NCBI RefSeq assembly: GCF_003047265.1
Contig: NZ_PZYY01000001.1
Coordinates: 372,001-436,000, forward strand
Source: Nocardioides terrigena
GTDB lineage: Bacteria; Actinomycetota; Actinomycetes; Propionibacteriales; Nocardioidaceae
DNA length: 64,000 nucleotides
Direction of reading: 5' to 3'
How positions within the stretch are numbered: the first letter of the stretch is position 1; every line of letters starts with the position of its first letter. Below are positions 33,850 through 43,216 of this stretch, piece by piece. The notes under the pieces are model-generated. The model did no database searches and was not told the DNA's origin. It saw only the letters and a list, made by a program, of their open reading frames with translations. The position numbers and the translations under genes were made by a program.

Positions 33850-35343
33850 TTGGCCTTGCCTGAGCTCTACGTGGACGCGATGTGGACGAGCGCGCTCGCC
33901 GGCGGACGCCGGGAGATCCGGTGCCCCGCCGACGGCACCCTCGTGGCCGAGGTCGACGAGGCGGACGCCGAGGACACCGACGCGGCCATCGCCGCGGCGT
34001 ACCGCGCCTTCCACGAGGGGCCTTGGCCCGGCACCAGCAGCCGTGAGCGGGGCGACCTGCTCCTGCGGGTCGCCGACCTGCTGGAGCGCGACACGGCGGT
34101 CGTCGCCCGGATGGAGTCGCTCGACACCGGGAAGCGGTACGTCGAGAGCGAGTACGACGTAGCCGACATCGTCTCGGTATTCCGCCACTACGGGCGGGTC
34201 GCCGCCGAGGAGGCCGGGCGCGTCGTCGACACCGGCAACGCCGACGTCGTCAGCCGCATCGTGCACGAGCCCGTCGGGGTCTGCGGCCTGGTGACCCCGT
34301 GGAACTACCCGCTCCTCCAGGTCTCCTGGAAGGTCGCCCCCTGCCTGGCGGCCGGCAACACCTTCGTGCTCAAGCCCAGCGAGCTCACGCCGCACTCCGC
34401 GATCCACCTGATGCGGCTGCTCGAGGAGGCGGGGCTCCCGGCCGGCGTCGGCAACCTGATTCTCGGCGCCGGGGCCACGGCCGGGGCGCCGCTGGCCACC
34501 GACCCCCGCGTCGACCTGATCTCCTTCACCGGCGGGCTCGAGACTGGACGCCGGCTGATGGCCGCGGCCGCCCCGACGGTCAAGAAGGTCGCCCTCGAGC
34601 TGGGCGGCAAGAACCCCAACATCGTCTTCGCCGACGCGGACCTCGAGGTCGCGCTCGACTACGCGCTGACCGCTGTCTTCCTGCACTCCGGCCAGGTGTG
34701 CTCGGCCGGCGCCCGGCTGCTCGTCGAGGAGTCGGTCCACGACGACTTCGTCGACGAGCTGGTCGCCCGCGCGAGGCAGATCCGGCTGGGCGGGCCCTTC
34801 GACGACAAGGCCGAGACGGGACCGCTCACCAGTGCCGCTCACCGCGACAAGGTCGAGGCGTACGTCGCCCGCGGCCTCGCCGAGGGCGCGGTCCTGCGCT
34901 GCGGCGGCACGCGACCCGACGACCCGGCCCTCGCGGACGGCTTCTACTACCTGCCGACCGTCCTCGACGGCTGCACCAGCGCGATGTCGGTGACCCAGGA
35001 CGAGTCGTTCGGGCCGGTGCTCACGGTCGAGACCTTCCGCGACGAGGACGAGGCGGTCGCGATCGCCAACGACAGCATCTACGGCCTGGCCGGCGCGGTG
35101 TGGACCCGCGACGCGGGGCGCGGGCAGCGGGTCGCGGGCCGGTTGCGGATGGGCACCGTCTGGATCAACGACTACCACCCCTACGTCCCGCAGGCGGAGT
35201 GGGGCGGCTACAAGCAGTCCGGCACCGGGCGCGAGCTCGGCGCGGCGGGGCTCGACGAGTACCGCGAGACGAAGCACGTCTGGCACAACATCAGGCCCGC
35301 CGTGCAGCACTGGTTCGGCGCCGAGCAGGAGTCCGGGGACTAG
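33850..35343 (+). CDS. betB: Betaine-aldehyde dehydrogenase family protein
   Basis: 497 residues of the NAD(P)+ aldehyde dehydrogenase superfamily. The catalytic Cys is about residue 284 ([13 protein letters not shown]) and the general base Glu about 250 ([14 protein letters not shown]); [30 protein letters not shown] is the cofactor-binding region. Adjacency to a choline dehydrogenase-type gene 2 bases downstream and to betaine transport genes supports oxidation of betaine aldehyde to glycine betaine. Only TTG start codons fit (33850 or 33856), downstream of GGAAGG; the choice between them is unsettled. Confidence 0.9.
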   Translation: MALPELYVDAMWTSALAGGRREIRCPADGTLVAEVDEADAEDTDAAIAAAYRAFHEGPWPGTSSRERGDLLLRVADLLERDTAVVARMESLDTGKRYVESEYDVADIVSVFRHYGRVAAEEAGRVVDTGNADVVSRIVHEPVGVCGLVTPWNYPLLQVSWKVAPCLAAGNTFVLKPSELTPHSAIHLMRLLEEAGLPAGVGNLILGAGATAGAPLATDPRVDLISFTGGLETGRRLMAAAAPTVKKVALELGGKNPNIVFADADLEVALDYALTAVFLHSGQVCSAGARLLVEESVHDDFVDELVARARQIRLGGPFDDKAETGPLTSAAHRDKVEAYVARGLAEGAVLRCGGTRPDDPALADGFYYLPTVLDGCTSAMSVTQDESFGPVLTVETFRDEDEAVAIANDSIYGLAGAVWTRDAGRGQRVAGRLRMGTVWINDYHPYVPQAEWGGYKQSGTGRELGAAGLDEYRETKHVWHNIRPAVQHWFGAEQESGD

Positions 35344-35345
35344 AC

Positions 35346-37088
35346 ATGGGCAAGGACCGGTACGACGTCGTCATCGTGGGTGGAGGCTCGGCCGGGTGCG
35401 CCCTCGCCCACCGGCTCTCGGCCGACCCCTCGACCTCGGTGCTGGTGCTGGAGGCGGGGCGCACGGACCGGTTCGACCCGCTGATCCATGCCCCCGGTGC
35501 GCTGCCCTTCCCGATCGGCAACCCGCTCTACGACTGGAGGTACGAGTCGGAGCCGGAGCCGGCGATGGGAGGCCGTCGCGTCTACCACGCCCGCGGCAAG
35601 GTGCTCGGGGGGTCGTCCTCGATCAACGGGATGATCTTCCAGCGCGGCAACCCGATGGACTACCAGCGGTGGGCCGCGGACCCGGGCATGGAGACGTGGG
35701 ACTACGCCCACTGCCTGCCCTACTTCAAGCGGATGGAGTCGCTGGTCATGCCCGACGGGCAGGTCGGCGCGGACGCCTGGCGCGGTGGGTCGGGCCCGCT
35801 GCGGCTGGAGCGGAGCCCGGCCACCAACCCCCTCTTCAGCGCCTTCTTCGAGTCGGCGGAGCAGGCGGGCTACCCCCTGACCGACGACGTCAACGGCTAC
35901 CGGCAGGAGGGCTTCGGGCGCTTCGACCGCAACATCGTCAAGGGCGTGCGGATGTCGGCGGCGCGGGCCTACCTGCACCCGGTGATGGGGCGTCCCAACC
36001 TCACGGTCGAGACCTTCGCCCACGCCACCAAGGTGCGCTTCCAGGGCACGCGCGCGGTCGGCGTCGAGTATTTCCGCGCCGGGCGACGGCACGAGTACGT
36101 GGGAGCGGGCGAGGTCGTCCTGTGCGGCGGTGCGATCAACTCGCCCCAGCTGCTGCAGCTCTCGGGCATCGGCAACCCCGAGCACCTCCGCCCCCTGGGC
36201 GTCGAGATGGTCCACGACCTCCCGGGGGTGGGGGAGAACCTCCAGGACCACCTCGAGGTCTACATCCAGTACGCCTCGCTCCAGCCGGTGTCGATCGTCG
36301 AGGGCCTCAAGTGGCGCAACCGCCCGCTGGTCGGCCTGGAGTGGTTGTTCAGGCGCACCGGCACCGCGGCCTCCAACCACTTCGAGGGCGGCGGCTTCTG
36401 CCGGTCCAACGAGGACGTCGAGTGGCCCAACCTGATGTTCCACTTCCTGCCCATCGCGATCCGCTACGACGGCTCGCCGCCGGCGGGGCAGGACAAGTAC
36501 GCCCACGGCTACCAGGTCCACATCGGTCCGATGTACGCCGACACCCGGGGCTGGGTCCGGATCTCCTCGACCGACGCACGGCAGAAGCCGCGGATGCTGT
36601 TCAACTACCTCTCGACCCCCAACGACCGGCGTGAGTGGGTCGAGGCGGTCCGGGTGGCCCGCTCCATCCTCAACCAGGCGGCGTTCGCGCCGTTCAACGG
36701 CGGCGAGCTGTCGCCGGGGCCGTCGGTGGAGACCGACGAGGAGATCCTCGACTGGGTCCGCGAGGACGCCGAGACGGCGCTGCACCCCTCGTGCACCGCG
36801 AAGATGGGCACCGACGACCTCTCGGTCGTCGACCCCACCAGCATGCGGGTGCACGGCACCGAGGGTCTGCGGGTCGTCGACGCCTCGGTGTTCCCCTACA
36901 TCACCAACGGCAACATCTACGCCCCCGTGATGATGGTCGCCGAGAAGACCGCTGACCTGATCTCGGGACGTACGCCGCTCCCGCCCGCCGACGTGCCGTT
37001 CTACCGCCACCATGGCGGCTCACCGCTGTACCCGCCCGGCGACCGTCGCAACGACGTCACCGACCATGTAGTGGAGGAGCAGTCATGA
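35346..37088 (+). CDS. betA: GMC-family choline dehydrogenase
   Basis: 580 residues, FAD-dependent GMC oxidoreductase. The Rossmann FAD loop [20 protein letters not shown] is at about 6-25, the GMC signature [21 protein letters not shown] follows, and the active-site His and Asn lie in [12 protein letters not shown] and [20 protein letters not shown]. Expected activity is choline to betaine aldehyde, delivering electrons to the respiratory chain. The ATG is 2 bases after the betB stop, and the stop overlaps the ABC ATPase start by 4 bases. Other alcohol substrates cannot be excluded from sequence alone. Confidence 0.92.
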   Translation: MGKDRYDVVIVGGGSAGCALAHRLSADPSTSVLVLEAGRTDRFDPLIHAPGALPFPIGNPLYDWRYESEPEPAMGGRRVYHARGKVLGGSSSINGMIFQRGNPMDYQRWAADPGMETWDYAHCLPYFKRMESLVMPDGQVGADAWRGGSGPLRLERSPATNPLFSAFFESAEQAGYPLTDDVNGYRQEGFGRFDRNIVKGVRMSAARAYLHPVMGRPNLTVETFAHATKVRFQGTRAVGVEYFRAGRRHEYVGAGEVVLCGGAINSPQLLQLSGIGNPEHLRPLGVEMVHDLPGVGENLQDHLEVYIQYASLQPVSIVEGLKWRNRPLVGLEWLFRRTGTAASNHFEGGGFCRSNEDVEWPNLMFHFLPIAIRYDGSPPAGQDKYAHGYQVHIGPMYADTRGWVRISSTDARQKPRMLFNYLSTPNDRREWVEAVRVARSILNQAAFAPFNGGELSPGPSVETDEEILDWVREDAETALHPSCTAKMGTDDLSVVDPTSMRVHGTEGLRVVDASVFPYITNGNIYAPVMMVAEKTADLISGRTPLPPADVPFYRHHGGSPLYPPGDRRNDVTDHVVEEQS

Positions 37089-38110
37089 CGGCAGCCCTGT
37101 CGGTCGACAGTCTCTGGAAGATCTTCGGCCCGCGCTCGGACAAGATCATCGGCACGCCCGACGCAGAGCTCTCGCGCGCCGAGCTCAAGACCAAGACGGG
37201 CAACGTCGTCGGGGTCCGGGACGTCTCCTTCGACGTCGCACCGGGGGAGGTCTTCGTCGTGATGGGGCTGTCGGGCTCCGGCAAGTCCACCCTGGTCCGG
37301 CTGCTGACGCGGCTGATCGAGCCGACCAGCGGCACCGTGACCCTCAACGGGATGGACATCACCTCGGCCTCGGAGAGCCAGCTGCGCGACGTACGCCGCA
37401 CGCAGGTCTCGATGGTCTTCCAGCACTTCGGGCTGCTGCCGCACCGCCAGGTGATCGACAACGTCGCCTACGGCCTCGAGGTGCGGGGCGTCTCCAAGAA
37501 GGAGCGCCGGGCGAAGGCGTCCGAGATCGTCGACCTCGTCGGGCTCACCGGCTACGAGATGTCCTACCCCGACCAGCTGTCCGGCGGCATGCAGCAGCGG
37601 GTCGGCCTGGCGCGCGCCCTGGCCGGCGACCCCGAGATGCTGCTCTTCGACGAGCCGTTCTCGGCGCTCGACCCGCTCATCCGGCGCGACATGCAGAACG
37701 AGGTCATCCGGCTGCACCGCGAGCTCGGCAAGACGATGGTCTTCATCACCCACGACCTGGCCGAGGCGCTCAAGCTCGGGGACCGGATCATGATCCTGCG
37801 CGACGGGGCGATCGTGCAGATCGGCACGCCCGACGAGGTGGTGGCCCAGCCCGCCGACGACTACGTCAAGGACTTCGTCTCCGAGGTGCCCAAGGCGCAC
37901 GTGCTCACGCTGAAGTGGGTCATGCGCGACCCGCGTCCGGGGGAGTCGATGGACGGGCCGACGCTGCCGGTCTCGACCATCGTGCGCCACGCCGCCCGCG
38001 CGGCGATCGCGTCGGACGCACCGATCCGGGTCCTCGACGGCGACCGCCTCGTCGGCGTCGTGGACGAGGAGGACATCATGCGCGTCGTCGTGGCCGAGGA
38101 GGCGGTGTGA
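37085..38110 (+). CDS. Quaternary-amine ABC transporter, ATP-binding protein (ProV/OpuA-like)
   Basis: 341 residues. The N-terminus carries the ProV-specific insertion [24 protein letters not shown] before the core; Walker A is GLSGSGKST, the Q-loop region is [12 protein letters not shown], the ABC signature [15 protein letters not shown], and Walker [13 protein letters not shown]. The C-terminal 60 residues form a shortened CBS-like part ([22 protein letters not shown]). It powers betaine/choline import and may sense ionic strength as in OpuA. It overlaps betA by 4 bases and the permease by 4 bases. Confidence 0.94.
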   Translation: MTAALSVDSLWKIFGPRSDKIIGTPDAELSRAELKTKTGNVVGVRDVSFDVAPGEVFVVMGLSGSGKSTLVRLLTRLIEPTSGTVTLNGMDITSASESQLRDVRRTQVSMVFQHFGLLPHRQVIDNVAYGLEVRGVSKKERRAKASEIVDLVGLTGYEMSYPDQLSGGMQQRVGLARALAGDPEMLLFDEPFSALDPLIRRDMQNEVIRLHRELGKTMVFITHDLAEALKLGDRIMILRDGAIVQIGTPDEVVAQPADDYVKDFVSEVPKAHVLTLKWVMRDPRPGESMDGPTLPVSTIVRHAARAAIASDAPIRVLDGDRLVGVVDEEDIMRVVVAEEAV

Positions 38111-40164
38111 CCACGACGGCCCCGGCGCCGGCGGCCCCGAAGCCGGTCGAGCCCGGGGCCGAGCCGCCGCCGCCCGAACGGACCCGGGTCAGCCGCTGGA
38201 TCCCGGCGGCCGGGGTCGTCGCCGTGTGGATCGTGGTCTGGTACTTCACCAAGGGCACGAACACGCTGGCCCTGCCCGGCGTCGCGCGCACCGACCTGCA
38301 CGACGAGCTCACGGAGATCAACAACGCGCTGCTCGCCGGCCGCGACACCAACCCGGTCATGCAGTTCACCAACTCCATCGCCGACATGCTCCGCAGCGCC
38401 TTCGAGTGGGTGCAGCGGATGATCGTGGTGCCCAGCCCGCCTCGACCGGTGCCGGAGATCGGCTGGCTCGGCGTGGTCGCGATCGCGACGTACATCGGCC
38501 TCATGATCGCCAGCTGGCGCATCGCGGTGCTGGTCTGCCTCTCCTTCCTCTCCTTCGGCGTCCTCGGCTTCTGGCAGGACTCGCTCGACACGCTGATCGT
38601 CACGGGCATGTCGGTCGCCATCGTCGTGGTCATCGGGATGCCGCTGGCGGTCCTGATCGGCACCAGCCCTCGGGCCAACAAGGTCGTGACCGTCGTCCTG
38701 GACCTGCTGCAGACGATGCCGACCTTCGTCTACCTCCTGCCCGTCGTGCTGTTCTTCGGCATCGGAGTAAGTGCGGCGGTCGTGAGTACGATCTTCTACG
38801 CGCTCCCGCCCCTCGTCCGGATCGCCGGCTTCGGGATCCGGGAGGTGTCGACCACGACCATCGAGGCGACCGACTCCGCCGGGCAGACCTACTGGCAGCG
38901 GCTGCGCAAGGTGCAGCTCCCGATGGCGCGCAAGACCATCATCGTCGGCCTCAACCAGACGACGCTGGCCGCGCTCTCGATGGCCACCCTGGCCGCCTTC
39001 GTCAACGGTCCCGGTCTCGGCAAGCCCGTCCTCGCCGGCCTGCGCATCAACGACGTCGGCGCCGCCTTCGTGCCGGGCGTGCTGATCGTGGTGATGGCCG
39101 TGATGCTCGACCGCACCACCACGGCGGCGAGCGAGCGCGCGGAGAAGGTCGCCCGCGGCGGCGGTGGCAACGTGCGCATGCGGCGCATCGTCCTCGCGGT
39201 CGGCGCCGTCGCGACCCTCGTCGCGGTCTACCTCTCCCGCACCTACCTCAGCCTGGCCGAGTTCCCCGTCTACACGATCGGCGACCGGCTCGCCGACGGC
39301 GTCAACGAGGTCATGGACTGGGTCACCGACACGTTCGGGGGCGTCACCGAAGTCTTCAAGGACTTCGTCACCAACTGGCTCCTCAACCCCATGCAGTCGT
39401 TGCTGGCGGAGTCGCCCTGGTACGTCTCCTACGTCGCCATCTCCGCCCTCGCCCTGGTGTTCGGAGGCATGCGCGCCCTCGTGTCCACCCTCGTCTGCCT
39501 CACCGGCATCTGGTTCTTCGACCTCTGGCACGACGCGATGATCACCCTGACCATGACCCTGGTCGCCACCGTCCTGGTGATGGTCCTGGCCCTGGTCTTC
39601 GGCGTCTGGATGGCACGCGACCGCCGCTTCGACCTCGGCATCCGTCCGCTGCTGGACGCCGGCCAGACCATCCCGCCGTTCGTCTACCTGATCCCGGTGC
39701 TCGCCCTCTTCGGTCCGACCCGCTTCACCGCGATCGTGGCCGCCATCGTCTACGCCGCGCCGGCCGCCATCAAGCTGGTCGCCGACGGGGTCAAGGCGGT
39801 CTCGCCCACGACCATCGAGGCGGGCCGCTCCACCGGCCAGACGACCTGGCAGGAGATCACCAAGGTGCAGCTGCCGATGGCCCGGGGCTCGCTGGTGCTC
39901 GCCACCAACCAGGGGTTGCTCTACGTGCTGTCCATGACCGTCATCGGCGGGCTGGTGGGAGCGGGCGCACTGGGGTTCGACGTGGTCTACGGCTTCTCCC
40001 GGAGCGAGGCGTGGGGCAAGGGCGCCGCTGCCGGGATCACCATCGTCCTGCTCGGCGTGATGCTCGACCGGATCACCCGGGCGGCCGCCGACATGCGGCG
40101 CGACGACGGGCCGGGCCCGCGGCGCGCCTTCAACATCCGGCTGCCGATCGGGCCGCCCCGGTGA
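38107..40164 (+). CDS. Quaternary-amine ABC transporter permease, two permease domains fused
   Basis: 685 residues, about twice the length of ProW. Each half carries the ABC permease coupling motif: [32 protein letters not shown] (first, about 255-290) and [32 protein letters not shown] (second, about 570-605). Each has about six membrane segments, so one chain supplies the whole channel. The GTG start overlaps the ATPase stop by 4 bases. The binding protein gene follows 46 bases downstream. Confidence 0.93.
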   Translation: MTTTAPAPAAPKPVEPGAEPPPPERTRVSRWIPAAGVVAVWIVVWYFTKGTNTLALPGVARTDLHDELTEINNALLAGRDTNPVMQFTNSIADMLRSAFEWVQRMIVVPSPPRPVPEIGWLGVVAIATYIGLMIASWRIAVLVCLSFLSFGVLGFWQDSLDTLIVTGMSVAIVVVIGMPLAVLIGTSPRANKVVTVVLDLLQTMPTFVYLLPVVLFFGIGVSAAVVSTIFYALPPLVRIAGFGIREVSTTTIEATDSAGQTYWQRLRKVQLPMARKTIIVGLNQTTLAALSMATLAAFVNGPGLGKPVLAGLRINDVGAAFVPGVLIVVMAVMLDRTTTAASERAEKVARGGGGNVRMRRIVLAVGAVATLVAVYLSRTYLSLAEFPVYTIGDRLADGVNEVMDWVTDTFGGVTEVFKDFVTNWLLNPMQSLLAESPWYVSYVAISALALVFGGMRALVSTLVCLTGIWFFDLWHDAMITLTMTLVATVLVMVLALVFGVWMARDRRFDLGIRPLLDAGQTIPPFVYLIPVLALFGPTRFTAIVAAIVYAAPAAIKLVADGVKAVSPTTIEAGRSTGQTTWQEITKVQLPMARGSLVLATNQGLLYVLSMTVIGGLVGAGALGFDVVYGFSRSEAWGKGAAAGITIVLLGVMLDRITRAAADMRRDDGPGPRRAFNIRLPIGPPR

Positions 40165-40210
40165 CCACCGCAGAGTTTCGAACCAACCACGAGATCAGAG
40201 GAGCAGCATC

Positions 40211-41200
40211 ATGAGGATTGCCAGAAGCCGGGGGGCTCGTCTGGGGGCCCTCGCCGCCGTCGCCACGCTGGCGCTCTCCGCCTGTGGCGGCGGATCCGTC
40301 GACGACGCCACCGAGGCCAACGAGTCGCAGGCCGCGGAGGGTGGCGGCGAGTGCGGGGACCTCCAGATGGCCGTCAACCCGTGGGTCGGCTACGAGGCCA
40401 GCGCGTACGTCGTGGGCACCGTCGCCCAGGACCAGCTGGGCTGCACCGTCGAGTACAAGGAGCTGAAGGAGGACGTCTCCTGGCAGGGCTTCGGCACCGG
40501 AGAGGTCGACGTCGTCATCGAGGACTGGGGTCACCCCGACCTGGAGAAGAAGTTCTTCGAGGGCGAGGGCGACGGGTCCGCGATGGACATGGGGCCGCAG
40601 GGCAACGTCGGCATCATCGGCTGGTTCGTGCCGCCGTGGCTCGCCGAGGAGCACCCGGAGATCCTCCAGTACGAGAACCTCAACCAGTTCGCCCAGGAGT
40701 TCGCGACGTCCGAGTCCGACGGCAAGGGCCAGTTCCTCGGCGCGGACCCGTCGTTCGTGCAGTTCGACGAGGCGATCGTGAGCAACCTCGACCTGGACTT
40801 CAAGGTCGTCTTCTCCGGCTCGGAGGCCGCCTCCATCGAGGCGTTCCGCAAGGCCGAGGAGAACAAGGAGTGGGTCATCGGGTACTGGTACGAGCCGCAG
40901 TACTTCAACGCCGAGGTGGCGATGCAGCGGGTCGCCCTCCCGCCGTACGAGGAGGGCTGCCAGGACGACCCGCAGACCGTCGCGTGCGACTACCCGGAGA
41001 CCGAGCTGAAGAAGATCGTCGGCACCGACTGGGCGGCGTCCGACTCCACGGCCGTCGACCTGGTGCAGAACTTCACCTGGACCAACGAGGACCAGAACGT
41101 CGTGGCCGGCTACATCGCCTCCGGCGGCATGTCTCCCGAGGACGCCGCCGCCAAGTGGGTCGAGGAGAACCAGGACAAGGTCGACGCCTGGCTGCAGTAG
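40211..41200 (+). CDS. Glycine betaine/choline ABC transporter substrate-binding lipoprotein
   Basis: 329 residues, OpuAC/ProX-like. Lipoprotein signal peptide with lipobox ALSAC (Cys25). The mature part contains LQMAVNPWVGYEASAYVV, VDVVIEDWGHPDLEKKF and GWFVPPWLAEEHPEI, whose Trp residues fit an aromatic cage for a trimethylammonium group. C-terminal NVVAGYIASGGMSPEDAAAKWVEENQDKVDAWL is usual for this family. Ribosome-binding site GAGGAG is 7 bases before the ATG. It is the last gene of betB-betA-ABC operon. Confidence 0.94.
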   Translation: MRIARSRGARLGALAAVATLALSACGGGSVDDATEANESQAAEGGGECGDLQMAVNPWVGYEASAYVVGTVAQDQLGCTVEYKELKEDVSWQGFGTGEVDVVIEDWGHPDLEKKFFEGEGDGSAMDMGPQGNVGIIGWFVPPWLAEEHPEILQYENLNQFAQEFATSESDGKGQFLGADPSFVQFDEAIVSNLDLDFKVVFSGSEAASIEAFRKAEENKEWVIGYWYEPQYFNAEVAMQRVALPPYEEGCQDDPQTVACDYPETELKKIVGTDWAASDSTAVDLVQNFTWTNEDQNVVAGYIASGGMSPEDAAAKWVEENQDKVDAWLQ

Positions 41201-41267
41201 GGCTCCAGCAGGGTCTCCAGCATCGCCGTCGCGCCGACCCCGCGCCGACCCCGGCGGTCGGGGAGCC

Positions 41268-41296
41268 TTGACGTGATCCGCTCCACGCACGACAGT
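41268..41296 (+). promoter_or_regulatory. Candidate promoter for the BCCT gene
   Basis: TTGACG-N17-GACAGT immediately before the 14-bp inverted repeat at 41297, so that a bound repressor would cover the transcript start. Confidence 0.45.
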
Positions 41297-41335
41297 GGTT
41301 GCGTCCTCCGCCTTCATGTTGCGGAGGACGCAACC
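41297..41335. promoter_or_regulatory. 14-bp inverted repeat with nested IclR-type box before the BCCT gene
   Basis: Arms GGTTGCGTCCTCCG and CGGAGGACGCAACC are perfectly complementary across an 11-base loop. The box GTTGCG-GAGGA-CGCAAC is nested at 41318-41334. The sequence can therefore act as a DNA operator or fold as an RNA hairpin 23 bases before the ATG. Confidence 0.65.
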
Positions 41336-41358
41336 CTGGCCCGGAGAAGGAGCAGGAC

Positions 41359-43101
41359 ATGGCCCAGACCACCCACGAGGCCCCGCCCGGACCGGGCGAC
41401 GAGCAGTACCGCGGCAGCACCGGCGCCGTCCCGCTGGACAAGGTCACCTTCGGGGTGGCCGCCGCACTCGTCGTCGCCTTCCTGCTCTGGGGGGCGCTCG
41501 ACTCCGACGGCATGACGACCGGCACCGGCAAGGCCCTCACCTGGCTCACCAGCCACTTCGGCTGGATGTTCGTGCTCGTGAGCGCGGGCTTCCTGATCTT
41601 CTCCGTCTACCTCGCGGCCACCCGCTACGGCAACATCCGGCTCGGCCCGGACGACTCGACGCCGGAGTTCTCGACGTTCTCCTGGGTGTCGATGATGTTC
41701 GCGACCGGCATGGGCATCGGTCTGATGTTCTGGGGGGTGGCGGAGCCGCTCACCTACCTCACCGCCACCACCGACGGCAGCATCCCGCCGGGCCGGGCCG
41801 AGGCCGGCACGCCCGAGGCGGCGCGCACCGCGATGGAGTACGCCTTCTTCCACTGGGGCCTGCACCCGTGGTCGATGTACGCCGTGATCGGCCTGGCCAT
41901 CGGTTACTTCGCCTACCGCAAGGGCGCCGGCAACCTGGTGTCGGGAGCCTTCGGGCCGCTGCTCGGGCGACGCGCCACCCAGGGTCCCGGCAAGGCGATC
42001 GACGTGATCGCGATCTTCGCCACGCTCTTCGGCTCGGCCACCTCGCTGGGGCTGGGTGCCCTGCAGATCACCGGCGGCCTCGACGACGTGTTCGGCACGG
42101 GGGAGTCCAACTGGGTCACCGTCGCGGTCATTGCCTTCCTCACCGCCTGCTTCGTCGCCTCGGCGGTCACCGGTGTCGAGAAGGGGGTGCAGTTCCTCTC
42201 CAACGCCAACGCGGTCGCCGCGCTGGTGCTGGTCTTCTTCCTCTTCGTGGTGGGGCCGACGGTCTTCATCATGAGCACGTTCACCGAGTCCCTGGGCGGC
42301 TACCTGACGCACCTGCCCGCCATGTCGTTCCGCACCGGGGCGTTCGGGGGCGACGCCTTCATCAGCGGGTGGACGATCTTCTACTGGGCCTGGTGGGTGT
42401 CGTGGACCCCCTTCGTCGGCATGTTCATCGCCCGCATCTCCAAGGGGCGCACGATCCGCCAGTTCGTGGTCTACGTCATCGCGGTGCCGAGCCTGGTGTC
42501 GTTCGTGTGGTTCTCGATCATGGCCGGTTCGGCGTTCGACGTGCAGCTCACCGGGGTGCGCGACCTGGGCGGGGTGCTGGCCGAGGAGGGGACCGAGAGC
42601 GCGCTCTTCACGATGCTCCGCGAGTACCCGCTCTCGTCGGTCACCGTGGTCCTCGCGGTCTTCCTGATCGCCATCTTCTTCATCACCGGGGCCGACTCCG
42701 CGTCCATCGTGATGGGCATGCTCAGCCAGCACGGCAAGGAGGAGCCGATGCGCTGGCTGGTCGTCTTCTGGGGTGTCGCCCAGGGTGCGGTGGCCGCCAT
42801 CCTGCTGTGGTCCGGAGGGCTCGGCGCGCTGCAGACGCTGGTGATCATCGTGGCCGGCCCCTTCATGCTGGTGATCGTGGCGATGTGCGTCTCGCTGATG
42901 AAGTCGCTGCGCACGGAGCCCTACGAGTCGACCCTGCCCTCCCGCGTCCGGCGGGCGGTGCTGCACGCGCAGAAGTACGACCTGGCCGACCACCAGACGG
43001 TGGCGCTGGCCAGCCTGGGCGCCGACCCGGCGCCCGTGCCCGACGACGAGCCGCCCGCGGCGGGTCCCACGTCGGGGCCCATCACGGAGCCTCGCGCCTG
43101 A
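41359..43101 (+). CDS. BCCT family betaine/choline/carnitine transporter
   Basis: 580 residues, twelve predicted membrane helices. BCCT hallmarks: MMFATGMGIGLMFWGVAEPLTYL (glycine-rich substrate/sodium helix) and ISGWTIFYWAWWVSWTPFVGMFIARISKGRTIRQF (tryptophan-rich signature). It is probably a sodium- or proton-coupled importer of betaine or choline, duplicating the ABC system with different energetics. The C-terminal tail of about 60 residues is hydrophilic and Pro-rich. ATG 41359 has AAGGAG 6 bases upstream. Confidence 0.95.
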   Translation: MAQTTHEAPPGPGDEQYRGSTGAVPLDKVTFGVAAALVVAFLLWGALDSDGMTTGTGKALTWLTSHFGWMFVLVSAGFLIFSVYLAATRYGNIRLGPDDSTPEFSTFSWVSMMFATGMGIGLMFWGVAEPLTYLTATTDGSIPPGRAEAGTPEAARTAMEYAFFHWGLHPWSMYAVIGLAIGYFAYRKGAGNLVSGAFGPLLGRRATQGPGKAIDVIAIFATLFGSATSLGLGALQITGGLDDVFGTGESNWVTVAVIAFLTACFVASAVTGVEKGVQFLSNANAVAALVLVFFLFVVGPTVFIMSTFTESLGGYLTHLPAMSFRTGAFGGDAFISGWTIFYWAWWVSWTPFVGMFIARISKGRTIRQFVVYVIAVPSLVSFVWFSIMAGSAFDVQLTGVRDLGGVLAEEGTESALFTMLREYPLSSVTVVLAVFLIAIFFITGADSASIVMGMLSQHGKEEPMRWLVVFWGVAQGAVAAILLWSGGLGALQTLVIIVAGPFMLVIVAMCVSLMKSLRTEPYESTLPSRVRRAVLHAQKYDLADHQTVALASLGADPAPVPDDEPPAAGPTSGPITEPRA

Positions 43102-43107
43102 CACGTC

Positions 43108-43159
43108 GTACGCCGCCGTCCCCCGCGTGCCTTGACACCGCCGGGGGACGGCGGCGTAC
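43108..43159. terminator. 17-bp hairpin after the BCCT gene, containing the next gene's promoter
   Basis: Perfect 17-base arms at 43108-43124 (GTACGCCGCCGTCCCCC) and 43143-43159 flank an 18-base loop. The stem would stop transcription from the BCCT gene. Its loop holds the TTGACA -35 of the next promoter and the right arm runs into the -10. Confidence 0.7.
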
Positions 43160-43162
43160 ATT
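43132..43162 (+). promoter_or_regulatory. Promoter of the dimethylglycine dehydrogenase-etfBA operon
   Basis: TTGACA-N19-TACATT. The -35 is a perfect consensus hexamer; spacing is one or two bases long. The IclR-type box lies 27 bases downstream of the -10. Confidence 0.5.
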
Positions 43163-43188
43163 TCGTCGAGACGCACATAGCGCAACAC

Positions 43189-43205
43189 GTTGCGCATTAC
43201 GCAAC
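43189..43205. promoter_or_regulatory. IclR-type box (GTTGCG-CATTA-CGCAAC)
   Basis: Exact palindrome 12 bases before the ATG, partly overlapping GCGCAAC-AC-GTTGCGC at 43180-43195. It would block initiation or early elongation of the dehydrogenase operon. Confidence 0.6.
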
Positions 43206-43216
43206 AGGAGTCCGGC

